Shown here piece by piece: positions 12,590 through 24,639 of a stretch of DNA of 64,000 bases. The DNA lies in assembly GCF_943734655.1 (NCBI RefSeq), contig NC_071355.1, positions 210,637,103 to 210,701,102 of the forward strand, read 5' to 3'. The notes below the pieces were generated by a model that did no database searches, was not told the origin of the DNA, and saw only the letters and a list, made by a program, of their open reading frames with translations. Both the position numbers and the translations under genes were made by a program. Each line of letters starts with the position of its first letter. The first letter of the stretch is position 1. This DNA is from Sabethes cyaneus. Lineage: Eukaryota; Arthropoda; Insecta; Diptera; Culicidae.

Positions 12590-13710
12590 CCAAGTTTGGA
12601 GGATAACGTTCCAGGCGCTCCGAGATTATGGCGGAACATACGTACAGGTCCACCCTAGTAAGATAAAAATACACCCGGTGGTGGTAAATCACGAAACTTG
12701 CCGGAATGACGTCCGGCAACAGGCTACCAGTTTCTTGCGAACAGACCGAGTGCGTCTCTCTCGATGGCAGAAACAAAGAGCAGTCATAAAAAAGTGCCCC
12801 TTGCATTCACTAAAAAGCGAATATTAAAGCATTTTATTGAAATTACGCAACTGACTTTATATCTTAAATTCGTCGTACCGTTTTAAAATCCTTCCATCAA
12901 CATTTTTCATCGTCCGAACCAGAAATAACAACAATGTTTACGAAGCTAGCGCGCATGTATTTGTGTAGAACGGGATGACAAATGTTATTCTGCAAAATTT
13001 CTGCAGGTCATGCAAGTTTTTCCGGCTGCAGAATAACGATAATGCGTTGCGTGAGTTATTTTCATTTTATGAATTACGGAAATTGAAACGTTTACTTCTT
13101 CGTCGCACGAAAAAACGTAGGAAATTTGGCTGCTAGGAATTCTTTAATGAAAAAAAGCATTTAAATAGATCTCAACACACTTTGATTGATCGCCTATGAT
13201 AGTCAACGAATTAAAATATTAGGGAATAACTAATTTTGCATTGTGTGTCATAAAAATCGCTGATATTTTTAATAATTTGCGTTGAATAGGACGGGAATAG
13301 GCAATTACGACGAAGCAGCAACATACCCTATTAGACTACCTAATATAAGAGTGCGAAAATATTCGGCCGGCAACCGCAAGAGCGTGGCACTTGCCCACCT
13401 TTGCTTTTTTTTGTGTTGTTTTGGTTATAGAGCCCACAGATAATTGAATTTATACAAATAAAATTTTACTAGTGTCGAATAAGTTTTTTACCAACCGATT
13501 TTTAAAACCAATTCCGAAGGGAAGAGGAGAGGGGGTGGAATTGCGAAAACCTACAAAATATTTTTTTTTTTCATTGTGATTTGGTCATTCACCATACTAC
13601 AAAATAATTTGCGATGGTCTTATTGTGCAATTTTTTTTCTTGTATCATTTTGCGTCATTTTTGTGAATTTTTTTTATCAATATTTATTAATAATTTTTCT
13701 GTCATTTTTG
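12590..13710. other. No recognisable gene
   Basis: Noncoding sequence with short ORFs only. A run of AT-rich sequence precedes the SINE at 13713. Confidence 0.35.
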
Positions 13711-13712
13711 AA

Positions 13713-13905
13713 TGCCTCCCAATTAGCTTCGAGGTACCAAGTAACATGCTGGTCTAAGCAGCCTGTCGTCATATGTTCGAATCCCGGTTAGACGGTGCTA
13801 CTAGATAGAGTCAGTAGGAGAGTTTGCACTAGCCCCGAAATTGTCCTGTACTCTAACAGCTGGCTGCAAAGTTTGTCGAGAAAAAAGGGTCAAATCTTTA
13901 AACAT
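13713..13905 (+). repeat. tRNA-derived SINE copy
   Basis: Near full length: head with GCTGGTCTAAGCAGCCTG and TATGTTCGAATCCCG, body AGAGTCAGTAGGAG...CACTAGCCCCG, then CTGTACTCTAACAGC. The tail after AAAAAAGGGTCAA is lost. Confidence 0.8.
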
Positions 13906-14179
13906 TCGTTACTTGCGCTGTTGTATTTTGTACAACGCCTGTGAACCGTTAACTTTATCTCGGTGTATCTCGGGATTCCAGCAATAAAGAAAATTACTGT
14001 TTTCAGCAAAGTTGATCCGCAGACCAAAATCTTTCAAACGGTGGAAAAAGTTTCATAAGTTTTTCACCAAGTGGCATTAGTATTTGAGTGAATTCTGCTA
14101 GGTTTTAGCATGCCTATAAGTCGAAGTTGGCGCGAGTTACCGGTTACTAGTTAGTTGGTTTGCCGTCCTAAGACATAGC

Positions 14180-15510
14180 CTGGTGAACAAAGTTTCTCCA
14201 GTTTACTCAGTTGTGGGCTACCGCTCAGCAATTCCTTGGACATCGTGTACTCTCCACCAGGTCTCGCTCCATCTGTTCTGACCATCTTACTTGCTACGCC
14301 CATGGCCGTCTTGTTCCTATCGTGTTAAAGCAAACAGCATCTTTACAGGGCCGCTTAGTTGGTTTCGAGGTACGATGCTGGTCTAACAAGCCAGTCATCG
14401 TATGTTCGAATCTCGGCTAGACAGTGCTGCTAGATAGAGTCAGTAGGATCGTTGCACTAGCCCCGTAAGTGTCCTGTACTCTAATAGCCGGCTGCTAAGT
14501 CTGTCGATAAAAAAGGGTCAAGTTCTCAACAGGACGTTTATACCCATGGCTTTGCTTTTTATCTTTACAGGATAGTTATTCGGCATTCTTGCAACATGCC
14601 CTGCCTATTGTATCCGTCCACCTTTAGGATACTGGGTTCGCCATAGAGCTGTGTGTGCTCATAGTTTATTCTCCGCCTCCATATTACGTTCTCCTGTACA
14701 CCGCCGAAGATCGTTCTTAATACTCGTCTTTCGAAAACTACGAGCACTTGCAGGTCTTTCTCGAGCATTTTCCATGTTTCATGCCCATAGAGAATAACCG
14801 GTGTAATGCGCGTTAAGAAGCGTACGGGGGCTTAGTTTGTTCTAACGCAATTACTTGTGAAGCCCATAGTAAGCACAACTTTTGCTGATAATATGCCTGC
14901 AAATCTCACGGCTGGTGTCATTGTCTGGCGTTACTAGTGAGCCAAGGTAGACAAATTCGTCAACTACCTCAAAGTTATCCCTGCCGATCGCTGCACTACT
15001 GCCTAAGCGGCGCTGATCGGTTTTGGTTCCACGGGCTACCATGTACTTTGTTATCCAAACTTTTCTGCTTCGCGCTTTAGTCTGGTGTACTGTTCAACCA
15101 CTGCCACAGATGTTCGGCCGTTAATTTCCATGTTATCGGTAAAGCAGACGAATTGACTAGATTGGTTGAAGATCGTGCCCGCGTGTTGATACCGGCTCGG
15201 TTTATAAGACCTTGTAGCGCAATGTTCAACAGCAGGCATGAGAGACCATCAGCTTGATGAAGCCCTCTGTGTGATGCAAATGATCTCGATGATCCACCCG
15301 AAATCGGAACACAATACTGTGTACCATCCATCGTCGATCGAATCAGTTTGATCAGCTTCTTGGGGAAGTCGTTTTCGTCCATGATTTTCCATAGCACTTT
15401 GCGGTCGATGGTATCCTACGCATCTTTGAAGTCAACGAATAAATGGTGCGTGGGAATTCTGTATTTACGGCCTTTTTGGAAGATCTGCTGCAGTGTAAAT
15501 TTAGATTCGT
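14180..15510 (-). pseudogene. RTE-type LINE reverse transcriptase interrupted by a SINE
   Basis: From high to low coordinates the minus strand encodes HHLFVDFKDA.DTIDR (motif A), an RGL.Q.DGLSCLL.NIAL block, FVYLGSLVTPDNDTSREI and VFERRVLRTIFGGVQENVIW. This is the conserved order of an RTE-like RT. Frameshifts and stops are present. The 3' part continues beyond the SINE at 14350-14560. Confidence 0.85.
14350..14560 (+). repeat. Complete tRNA-derived SINE with perfect 11-bp TSD
   Basis: This 211-bp element is flanked by ATCTTTACAGG at 14339-14349 and 14561-14571. The head resembles a tRNA: GCTTAGTTGGTTTCGAGG as A box, TGTTCGAATCTCG as B box, and a CTAACAA loop between complementary CTGGT/GCCAG arms. 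The body contains GCACTAGCCCCGTAAGTGTC; the tail is GGCTTTGCTTTTT. It is the best reference copy in the window, inserted in the RTE remnant. Confidence 0.93.
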
Positions 15511-15593
15511 TGTAGACCATAAAATCTACTATTTTTTCATTCTTTTCACAAATACGTATTTCGTCCCCTCCTTACTTTATCAACCATACTACT

Positions 15594-15650
15594 AGCACAG
15601 TTGTTATAAAGCAGTTATGGCAACTGATTTAGAACTAGTTTCAGTCGTAT
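15594..15650 (-). repeat. MITE fragment related to 311-418
   Basis: GCACAGTTGTTATAAA and the following GGCAACTGAT...TTTCAGTCGTAT match the reverse complement of 350-417. Its ends are lost. Confidence 0.35.
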
Positions 15651-18600
15651 TTTTAGCATTTTGTCTTGTCTATGTTTTTCCTTGTTCTTGGCTTTGTATT
15701 TTTATTACGTTTTGTTCATTGGTCTGTCTCGTCCACCTTCCTGATGGTAAAGTTAATCAGACTATGCAGTCCACGGTTTCAGAGTTAATGTAACTCCCAC
15801 CCGGCATAATCAACCAGCACAGCAACCTGCTTTTCACGAGCTTTTCGCCAAGCTCCGAGAATAATCGTTCAATAAACAGTCTGTTTATTCGCATAAATTG
15901 GCGTATGCATTCTTCAAACAAAATAAACAAGATATAAATCAACGCAACCTAATTGGCCCTATTTTGACTGACAAGCGCCATTAAAGTGACAAAGTATTTA
16001 ATTGGAAAAGTTTATAGATACGGTTGTATGGCTTTAAACATTTTTCACAATAAAAATGCGTTTTCTCGATGATGAGGAGTTGGTCGTTACGTCAGCTATG
16101 AAACCATTGGCAGTATGATTGTGTAGGCAACAACTCAATTCGACAGTAAAGACGAGAATTAAGATTAGCTTACCTGCTTTGTCAATGAACATTAGCAATT
16201 TTAAAAAGGATTCAAATGTGATACATCTCAACCGTCTAATTGCTACATTATTAGCACTGAATCATATGTTACCAGCATCATCATCATCATTACCAACTTA
16301 CCAAGTGAAACAAATACACTTTCGAAACTAAAACTAAATAAAAAAAATATTCTTGACGGCGGAAATTGTGACTTCAATTAACACCAAAACTTATGTTAAT
16401 CAAACCATCCAAAACGAGACCATCAAACATAAACAATTAGCCGAAATGATGAATGTATCTGAACTGCCAAGGCCAGCTCCTAATAGCGCCTGCTAATACA
16501 AGCATAACCGACACAACTTAGCGATCTGCAATCGGTAATCATCATCCGCCGACCAAGAAGCGTGCTAGAAGTGTACATATATTCCAAATCACATCACTTC
16601 ACAGCCGCGCGCCGGGTGCAGCCGCAGAATTGGCATGATGATCCGAAAAATGAACGAAAATCTCAACCGAACCGGAACAGCACTATTTATAGACGATTTC
16701 CTCATCTCAAGCATGAATGGCAGCAGTGGCAGCAGCAGCCAGTCAGTCAGTCAAGCGACGACGACGGTGGCCAACTATTCATTCCAATGCTCCACATTCA
16801 CAAAACAGTCAGCAACAGAGTAGAGCATGACGGCCACCGACCGGCCGTTTGGTTGGTCCGCCGGTCCGTCGGTCGGTGGCAGCACGCTTCTTCCCGACAA
16901 TATCGATCGTCAGCTACAACAAGTTGCTAAACTACGACCAGATCCATTTATATTTTGGCACCACTAGCTAGTGCTAGTGAGACGCACGACAATCGACCAT
17001 TTCACAAAAATTATTGGCACCAATCATGGCGCCCTAATAAATAAGCAATTTTTAACCCCAATTTCGGTGAGATCACCCTAGCTTAGTGGCAGCTTTCTGC
17101 AGGTTGGACAGTTGAAAGTTAATGTTTGAACATTAAAGTGTAAATAGATTAACGTTCATTTGTCAATTTGATGACAGTTATGATGTGTACACAACGAATT
17201 AAAATTTATTGACCTAAGCAATATTCGGTGAAGAACGCATTTGATCTGCTCCAGCTTTTGAGCACTTCATATTGCAAATATTAGATGTTTATTTAGTACA
17301 CACCGAACAAAGATGGGCAGTTTCATGGACTATGTTATTAATTTTTCAGCTGTTACGCTGAAAAATAGTTTTTTTCTGTTTTACTTTTCAACCAGTAAAA
17401 GCCAAACCAGCTGCTTGAGTTTCACTGAAGTCGAAAATAAACCCGTCTAGCTCGACATTAATTAAACATCCTGGCCAACGAACCAGATCAGATTTAAAGC
17501 ATGAGTCATAACGCGTCACGTGTGTGAAATATAAAATTAGCCGCGAAAAAAGAAAACCCAGTCCCTTTCCCGGTTCGAGCCGCAAGATCAAGTTCACTGA
17601 CGTGATTTAATTAGTCATTTGGGTCATGAAGACGTGTATAGCGAAACCAAAAAAGTGCGAAATATGATTTCCATCGAACAAGGAAACAAATTTCTTCAAC
17701 CGCGCAGAAGCAGCAAATTCGTGCCGGATGTTACGGTTGTTCCGCTGCTGCGATCGTTCACGATCGTCAAAGGATAAGGCGGTTATTCAATACGACGACG
17801 GAGGTCAACGCTTGCCAATTGTTCGCGTGTCGATCCTAGCTGGTGAGAGTACGCATATGTATGGTGAATGGATGGTGTTGTTGAATGATTAAAAACTGCG
17901 CTTCGCAATCATCGAGTGCCACCGTTTCAGTTGCGTGCCAGTGAGTAACCGTTCAAGTGGATTGCTCTTGAACGTCAATCCGTTCTGCTGAAGCAGCGCA
18001 ACTACTTGACGCCAGTAAAGGATGCGCAAATACAATTGAAAGTTAGTTGTAAAACCATTTAGAAAGGCTTGCACTTCAATTGGTTCGGTAGTAAAATCAA
18101 ATTCATTTAGTAGATGTACTTGATCGCGTCGAACTCGAAACTGATATTCTCCATGAGTTTGACTGTAAAATATCCCACAAAATAAAAATGACTGTGGCAA
18201 ATTTCAATAAACATTTTAATAAACACAAATTCCTTAAATAAGCCAAGTAATTGAATGTTTTTTCCTCTAATTAGCTTTCCATCCCATAAATCATGAATCA
18301 GCAGTGTACCTCGAACCGAACGTGCTAATTTGAGATGAGGAAACGAACGTAAAGAGAAAACCCGAATTAATCCACCTAGCGGCGTGACCTAGCCTTTCTA
18401 CTGCCACAATAATCATTATTTAATTTCTCAGGAACATCTATTTATAATTAACTTGACTATATTTTTAAATATCCGTTCCGTATTCCTCAAAATCCTTATT
18501 TGCCAGTAAAATTCCCAACGTATTGCGTAGAATAATTAAATTTTCTTTCCTTGGGTGCGTAAATACTTGTAACACCTTATTTAGTTTTATAATCGGTCGG

Positions 18601-19497
18601 CGTTAACTTTCGGGCTTCAGAGCCACATATGAAACTTGTTTTGAATTGACTATATAAAATATGTGTTCACAGCAGATTTTTTGATATTTTGATATTAATA
18701 CCATGCGTTCAAAAGCTAGCATCTTTGAAAAACAAGAGTTCAGAAAAATTATTATTATACTTCGCTTTTGAAGAAAAAGGATATCGACAACAAAATGATT
18801 AATCTAAAAATTTTACTATTAGTTTGCTTCGCTTCAATTTTGCAATATATCTGAATTAGAAAAAATAACTGAATAGATATGCATTAGATTAGAAATGCAT
18901 TAGATATGAAAAAGAGAAATTGAACTTTTTCTTAGCTGGCGGTCATTCAGATAATTATTTTTGCATGAAAATCAAAACTTAAGCTTCTTTTGAATGTACC
19001 TTCATGCAAAGATAATCATTAGCTTGATCGCATCGTTTTTACAATGTTAGAGGGTTGGGAAAACAAGATGAGGTCGAAAAATAGTGCAAAAGCTGCGTCA
19101 CAAACATGCTTGAGAATGGGAAATATGATCGATATGATTTCCAGTGCTTGTCATTTTTGATTTATTTAAACATGATAAAACATGATACATGACATAAGAC
19201 ATCTGTCCTTTAAAATGTCACTAACGGAAACAAATCTTACAAAATTACTACCGTGCAACGTTTACTTCCTATTTTTCATATAACATTTCTAAGCTCTAGT
19301 ATCTATGGATTGAAAAGAGCATCTATTAATGCGCAAAGTTTGTTTGAAATTTGTATAAATTTATTTGGACAAATCAACTCACTAGTATTTTTAATCCTAT
19401 ATACCACTATACCTACATGCTTAATTTAACTTCTTTTCTTCGCTTTTTGCTTTTTTTGTACTATTGTGTGTAACAGCAAGTGAACAAAATGACAATT
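15651..19497. other. Long gene-free stretch
   Basis: Apart from the unrecognised ORF at 17889-18200 nothing was identified. The 122-codon ORF at 16562-16930 is driven by CAG-type and CGGTCGGT-like simple sequence. CAG/GTAAGC occurs on the minus strand at 16174/16173 without a good pyrimidine tract. Confidence 0.4.
17889..18200 (-). CDS. Unrecognised 103-residue ORF
   Basis: This is one of the few ORFs outside recognised repeats with ordinary amino-acid composition. It contains HLLNEFDFTTEPIEV and a C-terminal LYWRQVVALLQQNGLTF stretch. No domain, signal peptide or membrane span is visible and no splice partners were found. It may be an exon, a transposon remnant or noncoding DNA. Confidence 0.15.
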   Translation of the reverse strand: MPQSFLFCGIFYSQTHGEYQFRVRRDQVHLLNEFDFTTEPIEVQAFLNGFTTNFQLYLRILYWRQVVALLQQNGLTFKSNPLERLLTGTQLKRWHSMIAKRSF

Positions 19498-19706
19498 GAA
19501 ATCTGAAATCAAAGAAAAGAAAAAACTTTTCGATTGAATCCCACTATTTAATATTTATTTGCAACAGATACGTAGTTCGCCTACGACGTGCAGGCTTCAT
19601 CAGTGTCTTATTTCAAAGCGTATACGTATCTGTCGCGAATAAATATTAAATAGTGGAATTTAGTCGGTAAAAGTTTTTTTCTTTTCTTTTATTTCAGAGT
19701 TCGTAT
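19498..19706. repeat. Foldback element, about 77-bp arms
   Basis: The left arm (GAAATC.GAAATCAAAGAAAAG ... CACTATTTAATATTTATT) is the inverted complement of the right arm ending near 19706. The loop between holds CGCCTACGACGTGCAGGCTT. One half matches the repeat at 10560-10672, so both belong to one family. Confidence 0.7.
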
Positions 19707-19798
19707 TCCACTAAGAGGCTTCAAAAACTTCAGACAATTGACATGTTTCTTACTTTTCTTGAATTTAAATGCAAATTTAAAAATTGCGAATTGTCACC

Positions 19799-20070
19799 AC
19801 ATACACACACACACACATACATACATACATACATACATACATACATACATACATACATACATACATACATACATACATACATACATACATACATACATAC
19901 ATACATACATACATACATACATACATACATACATACATACATACATACATACATACATACATACATACATACATACATACATACATACATACATACATAC
20001 ATACATACATACATACATACATACATACATACATACATACATACATACACACATACATACATACACTCAT
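19799..20070. repeat. (CATA)n microsatellite
   Basis: A short (CA)n leads into an almost perfect CATA tetranucleotide array of about 250 bp. The long IHTY and VCMY ORFs on both strands are artefacts of it. Confidence 0.97.
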
Positions 20071-20099
20071 GTATCACACACATTGAATACTATCAACAT

Positions 20100-20800
20100 T
20101 TGTTTTGATTTCACACGTTTTAACGGTTTAATATACGGTGCTTAAATGTTAAAGTTTAAATAACTTTTGAATGAACCGTCCGATTTTCAATAACTCGGTT
20201 TTGTTTGATAGATCTCAGCAGTAATTTTCAAATAATAATAAAATGTGTGATGTTTTTCATTGAATTAATGCTTATATGTTACAAAAATATGTTTTAAATA
20301 CTATTTTTTCACATTTCTTTATGTAACTTTCAAACTACAAGTCCAATCATCATGAAATTTGGAAGTTAAGGGTTTGCAAGGCTCCTCTTTCATATGCAAT
20401 CAACTTTGTTCAAATCGGTTAAGGGACCTATGAGATAATGAAGTCCCATATTTTTCGTATTTTTATACATAACTTTTGAACTAAAAGTCCGATCAGTATG
20501 AAATTCAATAGCGACCAATGGGACACCTAGACCTTTCATTTGACACTAAGAACATTAAAATCGGTCAAGCCATCTCCGAGAAAAGTGAGTGAGATTAAAA
20601 GCGTCACATACACACACACACACACATACACACACACACACACACACACATACATACACACACACAGAAAATGCTCAGTTTTCAAAACTGAGTCGAATGC
20701 TATATGACATTCGGCCCGCAGGACCTTCTTTCCATTTCCGGTTTTCCAAGTGATTTCTATACCTTTATACTATATATTTATATAGTAGAAAGGCAAAAAG
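20100..20800 (-). repeat. Microsatellite-bearing dispersed repeat, copy 1
   Basis: Read on the minus strand the order is: a hairpin (20793-20762, CCTTTCTACTATATA with its complement), a GGTCCTGCGGGCC block, GAGTCGAATGC-like words, a (TG)n/(CA)n tract at about 20607-20667, then two or three diverged modules of the GATGGCTTGACCGATTTTAA type. Copy 2 at 36715-38210 has the same layout. Confidence 0.65.
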
Positions 20801-22075
20801 TCAAAAGTTCCGCCCCGGTTCCCAATGCGATCACGTCTGTTCACACCAAGTTGGCCTACAACGGTAAAAATTCGGCTGAATGTTTGAATCTCTACCTCCC
20901 GAATAACAACGTTGTTAATGATGATGTTGATGATGAACACAACGATGATGATAATCACGGATTTTCTTTTCTTTTCGCCGAACAACACCGAAAAACTCAA
21001 CACGCTCGAAGCACAGTAAGGTTTCGCGGGGTCAAAAATTATAAGGAAATCCAAACAACAATAGCAAAACTTGCATTCACTTTCATCCGAGCATTTCTTT
21101 CGCCACACAGATCGAGCAAAAAAAACTCACTCGTACAAACCGAGTCGAATCAAGACAAACCGAAACTTCGACACCCAAAACGGAGAAATTTCACGCGAAG
21201 AAGCAAATCAAAACAAATCTCGCGATCGTGCGAAGTTGCATGCCGTCTTCGTCACCGACCGCACCGTAGTATAGGCGCCACCACCACGACACATCGGCAT
21301 CCACGATCTTGTTGTTGCTGTTCGCAGTTACTGTCAACAACACCAGAAAAAGGTGAAAATGTCACTTGTGGTTAGCGAGAACGAGCGACAAACAAAAATA
21401 AATGACAAACGCGGTTCACGCACGGTTCGGTTGTTCGGTGTCATCTGTTCGGGAAAAGCGTTCCCTCGCAACTGAATTTGGTTAATACTTTCTCTGACTG
21501 ACGGCACAGCGGCCCCTCAATGGTGGGGAAAACAGATGCCGCCGCCATGAGAATGGCCTGCCTGCTAAGATCGTTTCATTTGCGATTCTACTGGCCGAGA
21601 TGAATTTACGTACTACCTAACTCTAGGCCCATTCATTTACATACATATGGACTGTACTGTACATACGTAACGTAAGTTCGCAAGTCCGAAGCATTGAAAG
21701 TGATCGCGAAATGGCCCCGAGAGAGCGCGGTTCATTGCGAGCGATTTTTTTTTGGACGCTGAGATCTCAGGGTTACGTACGCCGAGAGCGGGTGAATTCG
21801 GTTTCAAGGTTATGAGCATTGGTCAAGACACAGAAATCGTTTGTAAATCGAACGTACGTAATGTAAACAAATCGAATGAAAAATATTTTCGGCAGAACTA
21901 ACATGGTAGTACTTAACAACTTGTTTTTTTTTCTTCCATCTTTGCTTACAGGGTGCAATAGGAAGAAATGCGAAAATGTTTAAATTATTATTTTGGGTTA
22001 ATTTGTGCTACTAATGAATTATTTATGTTGACAGTGTATTTATTTACGTTTACGTTTACTTTCAAGTGCTGCATC
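20801..22075. other. Gene-free stretch, possible untranslated or control sequence
   Basis: A 223-codon ORF (20704-21375) starts inside the repeat and runs through ATGATG-type simple sequence, so it is not credible. The part 20960-21520 is comparatively GC-rich. Nothing is recognised. Confidence 0.35.
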
Positions 22076-22079
22076 AAGA

Positions 22080-22660
22080 ACATCGGAATTATTTTATTGC
22101 AAATTAGTGAAAATGTACGCCAAAAAAGTGATTATGAGTTTGCTGATTGCCAAAAAAACGCCGAAGGAGATTGCCAAGGTGAAAGAATGTCACTTGGTCA
22201 CAGTTTATTGCATCAAAAAGCCTCTAAAGGGTGGTCCTAAGCTGAGGAAACCGTGAAGTGAAAGTCTACAGTTTGCACGTACACCAAACGTGATCAAATC
22301 CGTTCGTGCAAAGATTGCAAGCAGGGACGTTCCATAAGAAAACTTACCAAGGAAGCCAAAACTTCTGGAAAATCCATGCAAAGAACCATCAACAAAGACT
22401 TGCACACATCTTTCAGGGCTAGAGTAAAATGCCACTTGATTACGGAGCGGGTAAGGGAACTACGAGTGACTCGTTCGTAGAAATTGTTTTTTTTTGTTGA
22501 AGGGAAAAATGATAACCCTGTTCTCTGACGAAAAGCTGTAGATCGATTCATTCCACCAAAGAAATTTGAGGATACCCTGAAGAAACTGAAGTTAAAGGTC
22601 CAATCCAAACTTACGGCTGATGTCATGATGTTTGGCTTGGTGGGCTCCAAGTCTGCAAAA
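22080..22660 (+). pseudogene. Tc1/mariner-superfamily transposase remnant
   Basis: Broken frames give KKTPKEIAKVK (helix-turn-helix start), ARTPNVIKSVRAKI, SGKSMQRTINKDL, VKCHLITERV, then TLFSDEK and VQSKLTADVMMFGLVGSK. FSDEK carries the first catalytic Asp of mariner-like transposases. The HTH-linker-DDE order is correct but several frameshifts kill it. The C-terminal DDE half is not convincing. Confidence 0.7.
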
Positions 22661-22929
22661 CATCTCAGTAAACACCGTGTAGCAACAAATCGGTCAGTTT
22701 CCTACTCTGAGAGTCGTCCTATGCCGGTCATTCTTCAAGACAAGCGTGGACTGTGCAGATTGACTGAATATAAAACCCATACAAACACGAGTCTTCTCTG
22801 TCAATATACACAGCTGCATATTCATATGCTTCTCCAAAAAGGCTATCTACTTAGACTTTGGTTGGGACTTGTTCACCTAACGGTTTTTAGCGGTTTAACG
22901 GCCATTTGATTCGAACGGAGAACTCCAAT

Positions 22930-23480
22930 CTATCGTATTTTCCGAAAACAGGATAACTTCGAAGAAGGCAAACGCAAATTATCGGGACTATTCGTAAGTT
23001 TTGAGTGTGACATCGAACTAAGCAAAATTGGATCTGTTCACTCCGAAAAAAAAACGCTACACTTCGGTGGCCTGTGGGAGAAGGTGGTGCAAACTGCTAA
23101 GAGACATTTATTTCAGCAATTGGGTAGTACGCGCTTTACGTTTGAGTTTGCTTGCGCACTGATGTCCCTTTCGGACTACATCAGACGGTTCCAACGACCT
23201 TATTGTTCAAAGACACCGGTGCACCGGTTCAGGCCTAGCCCGATTTGCAGATCTACAGTACATTCCGGTGAATGCACTCGATCGCCTTCATAGGATGCAA
23301 CAACAGCGTACAGAAGTTTTGGTCTCACTGGCGATAGGAACGTCTGCTGGGAGTTGGCAACGGATACGAAAGGTGCTGACCGAAACGACGAAATCCAACC
23401 CGGTAGGATGGAAATATTTGTTAGATGGAAAATAGCTCTTGCGTTGAGGCATCGTTACAAGGTGGAAAGATGTAAATGGG
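22930..23480 (+). pseudogene. BEL/Pao integrase remnant
   Basis: Frames contain LHFGGLWEKVVQTAKRHLF and, after a shift, ADLQYIPVNALDRLHRMQQQ. These match the PHFGGLWE..VK..K.HL and PL..VPVNRLDR..R.QQ blocks of BEL/Pao Pol. No LTR is visible. It is sandwiched between two mariner-type remnants. Confidence 0.75.
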
Positions 23481-23499
23481 AAAGCGGTGCGAACAACGA

Positions 23500-23935
23500 T
23501 CAGGAAGTTCAGTGAGGACTCATAACCAGAAACGGATTCGAAAACGAGGGCGTGCCAGCTCGAGTTTAGATAATCGTATAATGAAGGCGTTCAAGTAAAA
23601 GAAGGCGGTTTCAGTATGGGATGCTGCCAAAAAGGGCGATACGTCGAAATCAAACGTTCATCCCACAAAAAAACGTGTGAATCTCCGAACCTATAAAAAG
23701 CAGAAGCAACTGAATAGAACCCCAAAACAAGAACCATCGATCAGACCCAGGGTGCGAAAACTGTACAATACGGTGCATGCTGGGAGTTAATAGTGCACAA
23801 AAATAAACGACGAAGCATACGTAAAATTCATCTATAAATCTTTGCCAGGGCAACAATATTATACGGTACAAGAAAGGCAAGTTATCAGCCAGTTTGAACC
23901 ATCCGTTTAAGTAAAAAAAATTGGTGAAAGGTATT
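23500..23935 (+). pseudogene. ITmD37E-like mariner transposase, N-terminal part
   Basis: Broken frames give RKRGRASSSLDNRI, AVSVWDAAKKGDTSKSNV, NLRTYKKQKQLNR, PSIRPRVRKLYNT and NDEAYVKFIYKSLPGQQYY. These follow the order of mosquito ITmD37E transposases (HTH, then the DDETYVK block with the first catalytic Asp). The downstream half is missing here, but a C-terminal half of the same family lies at 51715-52075. Confidence 0.75.
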
Positions 23936-24283
23936 AGTGAGACAAGCTATTTGTGGCTACGGTAAAATTTCCTAACCATTCTTTACAACTGCCTGATCAA
24001 CAGCGAAATGTAAGTCAACAAGTGTTTACGAAAACGACTTCCACCCATGAGCCACCAAACCAAACCAAACCAACCAAAAGGCAACAGCCATCCTTAGCGT
24101 CTTGCCATCACGCGAAATCAACTCAGAGCAACTAATTATAGCATGTTTTGATAAGGTTTCTCGACCTTTTACCGAGAAACATCAACAAAACATACTATAA
24201 TAATTGTTACGGTGATTAAAAATAAAAAGTCAAAACAACAGAGTTGCTTAGCTGGTTGCCTAGTACTAAATCAGCACATATCA

Positions 24284-24387
24284 CAAGTAACAATTTGGGT
24301 TTTATTACACTCGTACGATGGCATTTATGACCAAAATTGGTCATGAAAACCATAATAAGAGTGTTATAAAACTTTTATTGTTACTTG
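24284..24387. mobile_element. 104-bp MITE, copy 1
   Basis: The inverted termini CAAGTAACAA and TTGTTACTTG flank a nearly palindromic body. It contains GTTTTATTACACTC / GAGTGTTATAAAAC and the perfect palindrome GACCAAAATTGGTC. It is closely related to 35733-35835. Confidence 0.8.
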
Positions 24388-24435
24388 GGATGTTAAAGCG
24401 CATATCGAATTATCATTGTATAACCGCGTGAACAT

Positions 24436-24605
24436 CCCTGTCGACCTCGAGGCTCGACAATGGTCTAACAAGCCAGTCGTCGTATGTTCTAATCACGACC
24501 GAGACAGACTGCTAGAGTCAATGGGATCATAACACTAGCCGCGCATTAGTGCTGTACACTAACAATTGGCTGTGAAGTTTGTCAAACAAAAAACCAGAAG
24601 GCCAT
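24436..24605 (+). repeat. tRNA-derived SINE copy
   Basis: The head (ATGGTCTAACAAGCCAGTCG, then TATGTTCTAATCACG with a mutated B box) and the body (CTAGAGTCAATGGGATC, AACAATTGGCTGTGAAGT) are recognisable. The CTTTG tail is lost. Confidence 0.75.
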
Positions 24606-24639
24606 ATTCCATAGAAATATAGCAAAAAAACTATGCTTT

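Noticed and set aside
16160..16190. CAG/GTAAGC on the minus strand as another recursive splice site
   Set aside because: There is no pyrimidine tract before the CAG, so it may be an ordinary chance match.
16562..16930. 122-residue plus-strand ORF
   Set aside because: Composition is driven by CAG-type and CGGTCGGT-type simple sequence.
19730..20145. ORFs with IHTY or VCMY repeats on both strands
   Set aside because: They are artefacts of the (CATA)n array.
20704..21375. 223-residue plus-strand ORF
   Set aside because: It begins inside a dispersed repeat, passes through ATGATG simple sequence, and has no recognisable domain.
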